Shown piece by piece: positions 1 through 6,333 of a DNA stretch of 11,536 nt. The position numbers and the translations under genes were made by a program. The notes below the pieces were generated by a model. The model did no database searches. It saw only the letters and a program-made list of their open reading frames with translations, and had not been told where the DNA came from. How positions within the stretch are numbered: the stretch's first letter is position 1; each line of letters starts with the position of its first letter. This stretch comes from Clostridiales bacterium (lineage in GTDB: Bacteria; Bacillota; Clostridia; Peptostreptococcales; T1SED10-28): the NCBI GenBank assembly GCA_007134725.1, contig SLKF01000200.1:1-11536 (forward strand), read 5' to 3'.

Positions 1-26
1 AACAAAATTCTTGATCCAAAATCCAT
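1..26 (-). CDS. atpB: ATP synthase subunit a, N-terminal fragment (cut by window edge)
   Basis: Only the first eight complete codons are present (MDFGSRIL), starting with ATG at 26 and running off the left edge. A near-perfect ribosome binding site, AAAGGAGG at about 40-33, lies 6-7 bases before the ATG. The assignment rests on context: in Firmicutes the gene after atpZ and atpI is the Fo subunit a gene, which encodes the membrane channel half that passes ions to the c-ring. It starts 24 bases after the atpI stop and is clearly in the same operon. Eight residues are too few to identify the protein from sequence alone. Confidence 0.7.
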
Positions 27-50
27 GGTGTTCCTCCTTTCTTGAAGTAC

Positions 51-467
51 TTAGTCTTTTTTTCTGATGAATACATTCTTTAAAAAAGCTTTATCTTCAA
101 ACAGCTGGGTCGCAAGAATTACGGGCTTGATCAGCAGCAATCCTAAAATCGTCCCGAGTGGATGCAAATGATCCGCTGTAAGGGAAGCATAAACCACAAT
201 TCCGATAATGATATATCGAAGAATATACCGACTTACGGTAAAGATCTGAGCCCTTCGAAAGGTCATGGTTACGGCTCGATTTAGGGTAAGATACAGCAGT
301 CGCATATTCAGTACCGCCATGACACTGCCCAGGATCATGCCTAAGGCAAAGGCCATGGGCGTCTCCAGGAAAAAAGCTCCGATAACAATGAATACCACGT
401 TTCCCAGGATCATCCCTTTAATGATTTTGACAAAATCCTGTTGAATCTGTTCCCTCGGATCCATCAT
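51..467 (-). CDS. atpI: ATP synthase subunit I (AtpI family)
   Basis: A 138-residue membrane protein with four predicted helices at about residues 16-34, 38-60, 76-96 and 102-121, a short charged N-terminus and a basic C-terminal tail (FIRKKD). This fits the ATP synthase I-chain family, which helps assemble the c-ring of the Fo motor and, with AtpZ, has been linked to divalent cation uptake in alkaliphilic Bacillus. The GMILGSVMAVLNMRLLY stretch in helix 2 is typical of the family. The ATG at 467 overlaps the atpZ TGA stop by four bases (ATGA), implying translational coupling. A second in-frame ATG follows directly at 464, and either could be used. It sits between atpZ and atpB, its usual place. 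Family assignment is firm; the exact role is family knowledge. Confidence 0.87.
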   Translation of the reverse strand: MMDPREQIQQDFVKIIKGMILGNVVFIVIGAFFLETPMAFALGMILGSVMAVLNMRLLYLTLNRAVTMTFRRAQIFTVSRYILRYIIIGIVVYASLTADHLHPLGTILGLLLIKPVILATQLFEDKAFLKNVFIRKKD

Positions 468-697
468 TCATCACGTCCTTTACGCTTCGGAAGATCTCTG
501 GTGCCGATTTTGTAGAGATTTCGAAAGGCCGCCAGGGTTCCGATGACCACAAAGATAAACAAAAACAAGGGGCCGGTGCCCAGCTTCTCATCCAACCACC
601 GTCCTGCGAAAAGGGTCAGTGCAATAGGGACAATCATGGCTACTCCCAAGTATGAAAGCAAAGCTAAGTTTTCAAAAATACTCTTCTTGTTGCCCAT
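464..697 (-). CDS. atpZ: AtpZ/AtpI-type small membrane protein, first gene of the ATP synthase operon
   Basis: A 77-residue protein with two predicted membrane helices (about 13-33 and 42-60) joined by the signature turn AGRWLDEKLGTGP, followed by FRNLYKI and a strongly charged C-terminus. This pattern is typical of the AtpZ (ATPase gene 1) family found at the head of many Firmicutes atp operons, thought to act with AtpI in Fo assembly or Mg/Ca transport. The start at ATG 697 is preceded by GGGGTGG, a usable but not ideal ribosome binding site. An extended -10 promoter lies about 55 bases upstream (750-758), so atpZ is probably the first gene of the atp transcript. Its stop overlaps the atpI start. 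Confidence 0.87.
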   Translation of the reverse strand: MGNKKSIFENLALLSYLGVAMIVPIALTLFAGRWLDEKLGTGPLFLFIFVVIGTLAAFRNLYKIGTRDLPKRKGRDE

Positions 698-749
698 GGT
701 CCACCCCGATTCAATAATTGTACAACGGTTTTAAAAAAATTCCTCCTCT

Positions 750-779
750 ATTATAACATAGAAATACGGCTTTGTTTAA
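750..779 (-). promoter_or_regulatory. Predicted promoter of the atp operon
   Basis: On the minus strand a perfect extended -10 element, TGTTATAAT, occupies 758-750. The best -35 candidate, TTAAAC at 779-774 with an 18-base spacer, is weak, as is common for extended -10 promoters. Transcription would start near 743, leaving a 5' leader of about 46 bases before atpZ. An AGGAGGAA purine run at 746-739 falls right at the expected start and is too far from the atpZ ATG to be its ribosome binding site. Confidence 0.6.
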
Positions 780-994
780 TGGATGTAAGTTAAATATGTA
801 TCATATTTAAAATATTTAATTAATTTTTCCATTTAAACATTTTTATATGTTCATTTTTACTTCCATCTGTTCAACCTCTTGACAGATGCTGAGTTGAAAA
901 CCTTTTCTACCCAAACAAATAATTGTTAATTTATTAACCATTGTATATTCTTTGCCATAACTTTGCAAGATTTTTTCAAAACTCCAGGGGGAGG

Positions 995-1066
995 AACGGA
1001 CAGAGGGACGGAGTAATTGTCCGTTTTAAGAGAATGGACGGACAGAGGGACGGAGTAACTGTCCGT
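995..1066 (+). repeat. Two hairpin repeat copies (REP-like, GGACAGAGGGACGGAG core)
   Basis: Two tandem copies of a palindromic unit. Copy 1 is 995-1025, with AACGGACA (995-1002) pairing perfectly with TGTCCGTT (1018-1025) around a 15-base loop. Copy 2 is 1038-1066, with ACGGACAG (1038-1045) pairing with CTGTCCGT (1059-1066). Both contain the 16-base core GGACAGAGGGACGGAG (998-1013 and 1040-1055). The same core recurs in opposite orientation at 1823-1838 and 1843-1858. Similar hairpin repeats are scattered through many clostridial genomes and resemble REP elements spread by REP-associated tyrosine transposases. That link is inference; no transposase gene is present here. Confidence 0.85.
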
Positions 1067-1216
1067 TTCGAAAAGCCGATAGACTACAAGAGATCTCCAA
1101 TCAAATTATTATCTCTTTTTCAGACTAAGCAGTATACAATTATACGATGTATTTAAGATATTAAGATGTTCAGTATAGCTGATTTACAGAGGAAATAAGG
1201 GTAAAAACAATGCAAC

Positions 1217-1243
1217 AAAAAAGCCCTATGCATATAGGACTTT
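1217..1243 (-). terminator. Intrinsic terminator downstream of dCMP deaminase
   Basis: On the minus strand AAAGTCCTAT (1243-1234) pairs with ATAGGGCTTT (1229-1220), ten pairs including one G-U, around the loop ATGC. A run of six U residues follows (1222-1217, partly inside the stem). It starts about 19 bases after the dCMP deaminase stop, as expected for the end of the upstream transcript, and separates it from the atp operon. Confidence 0.8.
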
Positions 1244-1261
1244 GTCTTTTTATCAAACTAT

Positions 1262-1732
1262 TTATTTTGCCGCATTGCTTTTTGGCAGTTCCTCTTCATA
1301 TCGATCCAGGACAATTCCCGCTTCTGTAAACATATTGTCTGATAAACGATCAGGATAATCCCCTTTAAACACCACTTTTTCAATCCCGGCGTTAATAATC
1401 ATTTTTGCACATACCACACAGGGTTTATGGGTTACATAAAGATGGGCTCCTTCGATTTTCACGCCATGCATCGCTGCCTGAATTATCGCATTTTGCTCCG
1501 CATGCAGACCGCGGCACAGTTCATGTCTTTCCCCGGAGGGTACTTTCAAATCAATTCTCATACAACCGATCTCGTTGCAGTGGCGTAGTCCTTTTGGTGA
1601 ACCGTTATAGCCCGTGGCTAAAATCTTTTTGTTAAGCACCAAGAGGGCGCCTACTTGTCTTCGCATGCAGGTAGATCTTCGTTTAACAGTCTCGGCGATA
1701 TCCATATAATATTCATTCCAAGATGGTCTCAT
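1262..1732 (-). CDS. comEB: Deoxycytidylate (dCMP) deaminase, ComEB family
   Basis: A 156-residue zinc deaminase converting dCMP to dUMP, the substrate for thymidylate synthase. The cytidine/deoxycytidylate deaminase zinc site is complete: H77-A-E79 in LHAEQNAI, and P104-C105-V-V-C108. The N-terminal [20 protein letters not shown] and the GYNGSP motif (residues 41-46) are typical of the ComEB/dCMP deaminase group, as is the extra Cys/His cluster around residues 52-73. The start at ATG 1732 was chosen because AGAGGTGA sits just upstream and the homologous protein begins here; the open frame extends further to 1819, but that extension runs into the hairpin repeat and is not protein-like. It follows upp after 132 bases and ends at its own terminator. 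The gene is bracketed by two inverted loci of the same repeat. Confidence 0.93.
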   Translation of the reverse strand: MRPSWNEYYMDIAETVKRRSTCMRRQVGALLVLNKKILATGYNGSPKGLRHCNEIGCMRIDLKVPSGERHELCRGLHAEQNAIIQAAMHGVKIEGAHLYVTHKPCVVCAKMIINAGIEKVVFKGDYPDRLSDNMFTEAGIVLDRYEEELPKSNAAK

Positions 1733-1806
1733 AATTTCACCTCTTTTTTTCGTAGAGCGTCGCTGGAGAAAACCGTTCAAAACTAATAGAGAGAGGATGG
1801 CATTAA

Positions 1807-1866
1807 AGAGAGCGGACAATTACTCCGTCCCTCTGTCCTCCTCTCCGTCCCTCTGTCCGCTTCTCT
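1807..1866 (-). repeat. REP-like hairpin repeat between upp and comEB
   Basis: On the minus strand AGAGAAGCGGACA (1866-1854) pairs with TGTCCGCTCTCT (1818-1807), with one bulged A, enclosing two copies of the 16-base core GGACAGAGGGACGGAG (1858-1843 and 1838-1823). The 26 bases at 1838-1813 are identical to plus-strand 998-1023, so the two loci form a long-range perfect inverted repeat. The left arm begins inside the TAG stop codon of upp. The element would be transcribed as a large stem-loop between upp and comEB and could protect the upp message from 3' decay or damp comEB expression (inference). Confidence 0.85.
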
Positions 1867-2494
1867 ATTTGGTGCCGAAGAGACGGTCGCCGGCGTCGCC
1901 GAGGCCCGGTACGATATAGGCGTGATCGTCTAGCTTTTCGTCAATGGAGGCCACATAAATATCCACGTCGGGATGAGCGGTTTTTAGGGCTTCTATTCCT
2001 TCCGGTGAGGCGATCAGGCACATGAATTTGATATTTAAAGCCCCTTTGTCTTTTAAAAACTTAATGGCGGCTTTGGCAGATCCTCCCGTGGCAAGCATGG
2101 GATCGAGTACGATTAGCTGTCGCTCACCGACATCGGTGGGGAGCTTGCAGTAGTATTCTACGGGTTCAAAGGTTACCGGATCCCGGTATAGGCCCACATG
2201 GCCAACCTTTGCCGCAGGAATTAATTGCAGAATTCCGTCCACCATTCCAAGCCCTGCCCGAAGAATCGGCACAATGCCCAGTTTTCTTCCCGTTAGGGTT
2301 TTGGACACGGTCTTGCCCATAGGGGTTTCAATTTCAATGTCTCTTAGCTGTAAGTCCCGGGTTACTTCATAGCCCATCAGCATGGACATTTCCCGTACCA
2401 AATCCCGAAAATCCTTGGATCCCGTTGTTACATCTCTTAGAAAAGTTAATTTGTGTTGAATCAATGGATGATCTATTACCACTACTTTGCTCAT
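1865..2494 (-). CDS. upp: Uracil phosphoribosyltransferase
   Basis: A 209-residue enzyme that makes UMP from uracil and PRPP in pyrimidine salvage. The type I phosphoribosyltransferase PRPP loop is clear as [12 protein letters not shown] (residues 129-140), and the uracil-binding C-terminus reads [17 protein letters not shown] (193-209). ILRAGLGM (77-84) is another conserved family block. Length equals that of well-known bacterial Upp proteins (about 208-209 residues). The ATG at 2494 has GGAGGT about 7 bases upstream. It follows rpiB after 50 bases, with no promoter or terminator seen between them, so the two are probably cotranscribed. The TAG stop (1867-1865) is overlapped by the left arm of the hairpin repeat. 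Confidence 0.97.
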   Translation of the reverse strand: MSKVVVIDHPLIQHKLTFLRDVTTGSKDFRDLVREMSMLMGYEVTRDLQLRDIEIETPMGKTVSKTLTGRKLGIVPILRAGLGMVDGILQLIPAAKVGHVGLYRDPVTFEPVEYYCKLPTDVGERQLIVLDPMLATGGSAKAAIKFLKDKGALNIKFMCLIASPEGIEALKTAHPDVDIYVASIDEKLDDHAYIVPGLGDAGDRLFGTK

Positions 2495-2544
2495 AGTTCT
2501 ACCTCCGTTTTTTTATGGTTTGTCTTTCATTTGTAAAGCCTATT

Positions 2545-3000
2545 CTAATTTTCCTCTTCCACATTTTTAATTTTATCCACCCGATTTTTATGTCGTCCGC
2601 CTTCAAATTCGGTATTTAACCAAATATCCACGATCTCCTTGGCCAGTCCTTTGCCGATGACCCGTTCTCCCATGGCTAAGACATTGGTGTCGTTATGCTG
2701 CCGGGTAGATTTTGCGGAAAAACAATCATGGACCAGTCCGCAACGAACCCCTTTTACCTTATTGGCTACAATGGATACACCAATTCCCGTACCGCAAATC
2801 ACAATGCCCTTATCATACTTGTGCTCGGCTACGGCCTTGGCTACAGGATATGCAAAATCCGGATAATCGCAGGAAGTTTTATCATAGGTTCCAAAATCCT
2901 CTACTTCATAACCTTCCGATTCCAAATGATTTTTGATGAAATCCTTTAGTTCAAACCCTCCGTGATCACTGCCGATGGCAATTTTTTCACTTTTCGTCAT
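2545..3000 (-). CDS. rpiB: Ribose-5-phosphate isomerase B
   Basis: A 151-residue member of the RpiB/LacAB family, interconverting ribose-5-phosphate and ribulose-5-phosphate in the pentose phosphate pathway. Diagnostic blocks are AIGSDHGGFELK (8-19), the catalytic cysteine C69 in VICGTGIGVSIVANK, QHNDTNVLAMG with H102, and the C-terminal phosphate-binding arginines in GGRHKNRV (R136 and R140). The start at ATG 3000 follows CGGAGGTG by about 6 bases. An earlier in-frame ATG at 3021 would place that ribosome binding site inside the coding region, so it is less likely. In Bacillus subtilis the homologue lies in the same ywlC-ywlE-rpiB-upp neighbourhood. Gap to ywlE is about 51 bases. Confidence 0.95.
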   Translation of the reverse strand: MTKSEKIAIGSDHGGFELKDFIKNHLESEGYEVEDFGTYDKTSCDYPDFAYPVAKAVAEHKYDKGIVICGTGIGVSIVANKVKGVRCGLVHDCFSAKSTRQHNDTNVLAMGERVIGKGLAKEIVDIWLNTEFEGGRHKNRVDKIKNVEEEN

Positions 3001-3051
3001 TCTTACACCTCCGTTTTTCATTTATACCCTTCTTAGTATTATACCGAAGTT

Positions 3052-3546
3052 TTAGCATTTTTCTAGAAGTTTTTGCAGTAAAAGCTCAATTTCTTCATAT
3101 ATTTCTTGGAAACATTCCTGATAAATCTCTATAGAGCCGCCGTAGGGATCACTGATATCAAAAGCCCCTTCTTCATAGTCCACGGGGTCTTCTTTGCAAT
3201 CCTGAGTATATTCCTTTAGGGTGAAGAGTTTTCCATCATAATATCTTGTTTCTTTTCGGTCCTGGATCATTAGTTTATGACCCTCCGTCATGGCTAGGAT
3301 TAAATCCGCCCTTTCCAAAACCTCATCCTCCACATAAGTGGCACCCTCTTCTTCTAAGTTGATGCCTCCCTTTTCCAAGGCAAATTGAGTTTCGATGGTA
3401 GGAGGTTCTCCATCCTGGGCAAAGAGCCCCGCAGAGCTTACTTCAAAATCCCGGGATAAGTGTTTTTTTTCTAACAGATCTTTTAAAATTGCTTCCGCCA
3501 TGATGCTTCGGCAGGTGTTTCCCGTACATACAAACAGTATTTTCAT
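3052..3546 (-). CDS. ywlE: Low-molecular-weight phosphatase, probable protein-arginine phosphatase (YwlE type)
   Basis: A 164-residue protein of the low-molecular-weight tyrosine phosphatase fold. The CX5R phosphate loop is at the very N-terminus, C7-T-G-N-T-C-R13-S, and the general-acid aspartate lies in the DP loop FDISDPYGG (D123). In Bacillus and Geobacillus YwlE a threonine at the position of T11 marks specificity for phosphoarginine, the mark made by McsB on proteins destined for ClpCP; this protein has that threonine. The residue after CRS is I rather than the usual P. The start at ATG 3546 lies two bases after the ywlC stop, with GGAGGAG about 8 bases upstream inside ywlC; an upstream TTG at 3552 is possible but less likely. 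Substrate preference is inferred, the fold is certain. Confidence 0.9.
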   Translation of the reverse strand: MKILFVCTGNTCRSIMAEAILKDLLEKKHLSRDFEVSSAGLFAQDGEPPTIETQFALEKGGINLEEEGATYVEDEVLERADLILAMTEGHKLMIQDRKETRYYDGKLFTLKEYTQDCKEDPVDYEEGAFDISDPYGGSIEIYQECFQEIYEEIELLLQKLLEKC

Positions 3547-3548
3547 GA

Positions 3549-5015
3549 TCAATTCTCCTCCTCCACATAAAGTATGTTTTGACCCGCCGCCTTGGACAGC
3601 CGATTCATAATGGCATACCCCATCTCCCGGTCCTCTAAGGCTTCGGCTAAAATAATCTTGACATCGGTTTGATCAAAATCCCTGAGAATGGCAAATAAAT
3701 TCGCCGCCATCTTCTCTACATCTTTCTCACTGCCTAAGGAACGAAGGTAAGGATTCTTGCAGGAACCTTTTTCATACTCCTTTAGATTTTCATCCACGGT
3801 AATGATGCCCACGGTCTGTCCGGATTTCTGATAGGCCTTTTCCAGCTCTTTGATTTTCCCTATTACCTTTTCCCGTATTCCCCGAAGTATCAACACTTGG
3901 GCCTTGGGAGCATAGTGGGTATATTTCATGCCCGGGGATCGAACTTTACCCGAGAAATTTAATTTCTTCTTTGAGGATTTTCCGCGGTCGATTTCATCCA
4001 GCTGATCATCCCGCTCAATAGGGCCGATGACCGCTTCGATCATCTTTTGGGTGATCCCTCCGGGGCGCAGGAGCATCGGTGGTTCCCCGGTCATATCAAT
4101 GACCGTGGATTCAATCCCCACGGCGGAGCTTCCCCCGTCAATGATGCCGTGGATCTTCCCCTCCAGGTCCTCCAAGACATGGCGGGCCATGGTTGGGCTG
4201 GGCTTTCCGGAAGCGTTGGCGCTGGGCGCCACTAGGGGCACCCCGCTGATTTCAATCAGGGCCTTGGCCACGGGGTGGTCCGGCATTCGAATGGCCACCG
4301 TATCCCCCCCGGCGGTTACGATATCCGGGATGATCTTTTGTTTTTTGAAGATCATCGTCAAGGGTCCCGGCCAAAAAGCCTTCATCAGTTTCATGGCTTT
4401 TTCCGGCACGGACCGTACCAGTTCAAACACCTCTTCTGTTTTGGTGATATGAACGATTAAAGGATTATCGGAAGGTCTTCCTTTGGCGATAAAGATTTTT
4501 TCGATTCCCACCGGATCCAAGGCGCTGGCCCCCAGGCCGTACACCGTCTCTGTGGGAAAGGCTACCACTCCGGATTTTTCAATCATTTGCCCGAAGGGAT
4601 ACAAGGCGGACAACAACTCTTCTTTCGAACTGCCGGGATCCACTGTGGCTATTACCGTATGGATTTTCCCTACGTTACCATCACTATCCGTTTTTTGGCC
4701 TTCTTCTGTTGCGTCAGCAATTGCAGCATTTGCGGTTGTGTCAGCATTTTTGTCTTTTGCCCTTGTTTCAGCTTTTTCGCATTCTTCAGCCGCATCAGCA
4801 ATTTCGCCTTCTTCAGCCGCATCAGCAATTTCGCCTTCTTCAGCCGCGTCAGCATTTTTGCCATTTGCAGCCGCATCAGCATTTTCACTTTTATCAGCCG
4901 CATCAGCATTTTTGCCTTCTTCTTCACTTGCAGAAGTTGACGATGCCACCGCCGACGCATCCTCTTCTATGCAGTGGTTTTTATTCTTCTTTGACTCTCG
5001 ATTTCGATCATCCAT
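3549..5015 (-). CDS. ywlC: L-threonylcarbamoyladenylate synthase (Sua5/YwlC) with a repeat-rich N-terminal extension
   Basis: A 488-residue protein, against about 340-350 for typical Sua5/YwlC. It makes threonylcarbamoyl-AMP from threonine, bicarbonate and ATP for the t6A modification of tRNAs reading ANN codons. The YrdC catalytic domain spans about 117-325, with FPTETVYGLGA (153-163), KGRPSDNPL (178-186) and SANASGKPSPT (265-275). The linker SPGMKYTHYAPKA (360-372) leads to the Sua5 C-terminal domain (to about 485). Residues 1-115 are an acidic, alanine-rich low-complexity extension, including eight 9-residue repeats at 36-107. ATG 5015 was chosen because AGGTG lies about 7 bases upstream; an in-frame GTG at 5024 overlaps that site. 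No cleavable signal peptide is evident. ywlE follows two bases after the stop. Confidence 0.93.
   Translation of the reverse strand: MDDRNRESKKNKNHCIEEDASAVASSTSASEEEGKNADAADKSENADAAANGKNADAAEEGEIADAAEEGEIADAAEECEKAETRAKDKNADTTANAAIADATEEGQKTDSDGNVGKIHTVIATVDPGSSKEELLSALYPFGQMIEKSGVVAFPTETVYGLGASALDPVGIEKIFIAKGRPSDNPLIVHITKTEEVFELVRSVPEKAMKLMKAFWPGPLTMIFKKQKIIPDIVTAGGDTVAIRMPDHPVAKALIEISGVPLVAPSANASGKPSPTMARHVLEDLEGKIHGIIDGGSSAVGIESTVIDMTGEPPMLLRPGGITQKMIEAVIGPIERDDQLDEIDRGKSSKKKLNFSGKVRSPGMKYTHYAPKAQVLILRGIREKVIGKIKELEKAYQKSGQTVGIITVDENLKEYEKGSCKNPYLRSLGSEKDVEKMAANLFAILRDFDQTDVKIILAEALEDREMGYAIMNRLSKAAGQNILYVEEEN
4695..4910 (-). repeat. 27-bp coding minisatellite (eight 9-residue units) in ywlC
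   Basis: Eight contiguous in-register units encode residues 36-107 of YwlC: NADAADKSE, NADAAANGK, NADAAEEGE, IADAAEEGE, IADAAEECE, KAETRAKDK, NADTTANAA, IADATEEGQ. The central units are nearly identical at the DNA level (4800-4880), so the array looks like recent tandem duplication; the last three are more diverged. Each unit is 27 bp, so gain or loss of units keeps the reading frame. The encoded segment is probably disordered. Confidence 0.85.
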
Positions 5016-5027
5016 TTTTTTCACCTA

Positions 5028-5195
5028 TTATTCTTTTTTTTCTGATTCTTTCCTGTGAAGCCGGTTTGGCTTAAGGCCTTTTTCTACAGTTTTATCTACG
5101 CTTTTGTCTACGGTTTTATCTACTGGAATCTCTGCCGATATAATGGAAAAATTTCGCAAAAAAAGCTGAGGTTCTCTCAACTTTTTTGAATCCAT
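5028..5195 (-). CDS. Unrecognised 55-residue ORF between prfA and ywlC
   Basis: An open frame from ATG 5195, two bases after the prfA TAA, to TAA 5030-5028, whose end abuts the ywlC ribosome binding site. It encodes a basic peptide starting MDSKKLREPQLFLRNF, then four tetrapeptide repeats VDKT-VDKS-VDKT-VEKG (residues 25-40) and a charged tail ending RKESEKKE. No family is recognised. In favour: it fills the gap exactly, its repeats stay in frame and its composition resembles the neighbouring low-complexity regions. Against: there is no good ribosome binding site (AAAGGA is about 15 bases upstream) and its first codons form a textbook intrinsic terminator hairpin. It may be a chance ORF over a terminator, or a decayed gene end. 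Confidence 0.3.
   Translation of the reverse strand: MDSKKLREPQLFLRNFSIISAEIPVDKTVDKSVDKTVEKGLKPNRLHRKESEKKE
5076..5123 (-). repeat. 12-bp tandem repeat, four units
   Basis: On the minus strand four contiguous 12-base units, GTAGATAAAACC, GTAGACAAAAGC, GTAGATAAAACT and GTAGAAAAAGGC, occupy 5123-5076. Read in the 55-codon frame they encode VDKT, VDKS, VDKT and VEKG. The unit length is a multiple of three, and the differences include synonymous and conservative changes (GAT/GAC, ACC/ACT, T/S, D/E). Confidence 0.75.
5158..5187 (-). terminator. Intrinsic terminator downstream of prfA
   Basis: On the minus strand AAAAAAGTTGAG (5187-5176) pairs with CTCAGCTTTTTT (5170-5159), twelve pairs with one G-U, around a five-base loop, and the 3' arm is a run of seven U residues. 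It begins 10 bases after the prfA stop, where a terminator for the prmC-prfA transcript would sit. A-rich on one side and T-rich on the other, it could also work in the reverse direction. It lies inside the small 55-codon ORF, so both are unlikely to be fully active at once. Confidence 0.75.
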
Positions 5196-5197
5196 GA

Positions 5198-6271
5198 TTA
5201 GTCTTGTATTTCCTTTAGTTTTTCCGCCTGCTCCGAGGTACGAAGGGCGTCGATCATCTCATAAATATCCCCGTCCATAAAAGCATCGAGCTTGTAAACG
5301 GTTTTATTAATACGGTGATCCGAAATTCGTCCCTGGGGATAATTATAGGTTCGGATTCGATCACTTCGGTCTCCCGAGCCTACTTGGGATTTTCGATCCG
5401 CCGCAATTTCATCTTCCTGTTTCTTTACCATTTGGTCGAGTACCCGGGCCTTCAGCACTTTCAATGCTTTTTCCTTATTCTTCATCTGGGATTTCTCATC
5501 CTGGCAGGAAGCCACTACCCCTGTGGGAATATGGGTAATACGAACCGCAGAGTCCGTAGTGTTTACACTTTGTCCACCGTGTCCTGAGGCTCTAAATACA
5601 TCCACTCGCAGATCATTGGGAGCAATATCCAACTCCACATCATCCACTTCCGGAAGTACTGCCACGGTTGCCGCTGATGTGTGAATTCGTCCGCTGGACT
5701 CGGTCTCCGGAACCCGTTGCACCCGATGTCCACCACTTTCATACTTCATCAAAGAATAGGTTTCATGCCCTTTTACCATAAATACCACTTCTTTATAACC
5801 ACCGGTTTCCGAATCACTGATATTGAGGATCTCCACTTTCCAACCCTGGCGCTCAGCAAATCGGGAGTACATTCGAAATAAGTCTCCCGCAAAAATGGCG
5901 GCTTCATCCCCGCCGGCACCGGCACGGACTTCCACAATAACATTCTTATCATCATTAGGATCCTTGGGAATCAACATCATTTTCAGTTCTTCTTCTAAGG
6001 CATCCTTTTGTTCTTCCAAAGCTTTGATATCGTCCTTGGCCATTTCCTTTAATTCTTCATCGGCTCCCCGATCCTGAATAATTTCTCTGACCTCTTCATA
6101 ATCTTCTTTTACGGCGTTGTATTCTTTATACTTCGCAATAATCGGCTCTAGGCTTGCATGTTCCTTCACCAGTTTTAACCATCGATTCTGATCGTTTACC
6201 ACCTCGGGATCACTGATGATTTGACCTAAATCCTCATATTTTTGTTTTACCGAATCCAATTTATCCAGCAT
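5198..6271 (-). CDS. prfA: Peptide chain release factor 1
   Basis: A 357-residue class I release factor that reads UAA and UAG stop codons and triggers peptidyl-tRNA hydrolysis on the ribosome. The catalytic GGQ motif is at residues 232-234 in [18 protein letters not shown], and its glutamine is the target of PrmC, encoded just upstream. The codon-recognition tripeptide is P188-E-T190 in [14 protein letters not shown], the RF1 rather than RF2 (SPF) type. An N-terminal coiled-coil region (about 1-100) precedes the core. Length matches the family (about 355-360). ATG 6271 has GAGGTG about 9 bases upstream. An extended -10 promoter (6334-6342) could drive it apart from prmC, and a terminator-like hairpin follows at 5158-5187. 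Confidence 0.97.
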   Translation of the reverse strand: MLDKLDSVKQKYEDLGQIISDPEVVNDQNRWLKLVKEHASLEPIIAKYKEYNAVKEDYEEVREIIQDRGADEELKEMAKDDIKALEEQKDALEEELKMMLIPKDPNDDKNVIVEVRAGAGGDEAAIFAGDLFRMYSRFAERQGWKVEILNISDSETGGYKEVVFMVKGHETYSLMKYESGGHRVQRVPETESSGRIHTSAATVAVLPEVDDVELDIAPNDLRVDVFRASGHGGQSVNTTDSAVRITHIPTGVVASCQDEKSQMKNKEKALKVLKARVLDQMVKKQEDEIAADRKSQVGSGDRSDRIRTYNYPQGRISDHRINKTVYKLDAFMDGDIYEMIDALRTSEQAEKLKEIQD

Positions 6272-6333
6272 TCTACTTACACCTCATCCTTAAATTTGGC
6301 TTTTCCAGAAAGCCTGTATATTCACTACCCTTT

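Larger units (their letters stand above)
698..1261. other. 564-bp gene-free gap between dCMP deaminase and the atp operon
   Basis: No credible gene is seen here. The region is AT-rich, especially 760-960. From left to right it holds the atp promoter (750-779), an AT-rich stretch, a 7-bp inverted repeat CATCTGT/ACAGATG (864-870 and 882-888, 11-base loop), a small palindrome GTTAATTTATTAAC (925-938), two hairpin repeat copies (995-1066) and the dCMP deaminase terminator (1217-1243). In many Clostridia this slot holds wall-sugar genes such as wecB and a tagO-like transferase (from memory of related genomes); here they are absent and no gene remnant is recognisable. Confidence 0.6.

Noticed and set aside
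879..884. Perfect -35 box TTGACA on the plus strand
   Set aside because: No -10 match lies 16-19 bases downstream, and no plus-strand gene follows. It is also one arm of a small inverted repeat.
941..1156. Plus-strand 71-codon ORF with a repeated GQRDGV(I/T)VRF peptide
   Set aside because: The peptide repeat is just the translation of the two hairpin repeat copies; there is no ribosome binding site and no protein-like composition outside them.
1733..1819. N-terminal extension of dCMP deaminase to 1819
   Set aside because: It would start inside the hairpin repeat. The ATG at 1732 has a good ribosome binding site and matches the family start.
995..1866. CRISPR-like array from the repeated 16-base core
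   Set aside because: Only two copies per locus, spaced 42 and 20 bases apart, with palindromic arms and no unique spacers of even length. It fits a REP-like hairpin element better.
3038..3043. TATAAT on the minus strand just upstream of rpiB
   Set aside because: There is no TG extension and no -35 at usable spacing. It lies in a short AT-rich gap within an apparent operon, so it is probably chance.
4709..5074. Long plus-strand ORFs opposite the ywlC N-terminus
   Set aside because: They arise from the antisense of the 27-bp repeat array, giving Phe/Ser/Ala- or Gln/His/Leu-rich nonsense proteins. The minus-strand frame continues directly into the YrdC domain.
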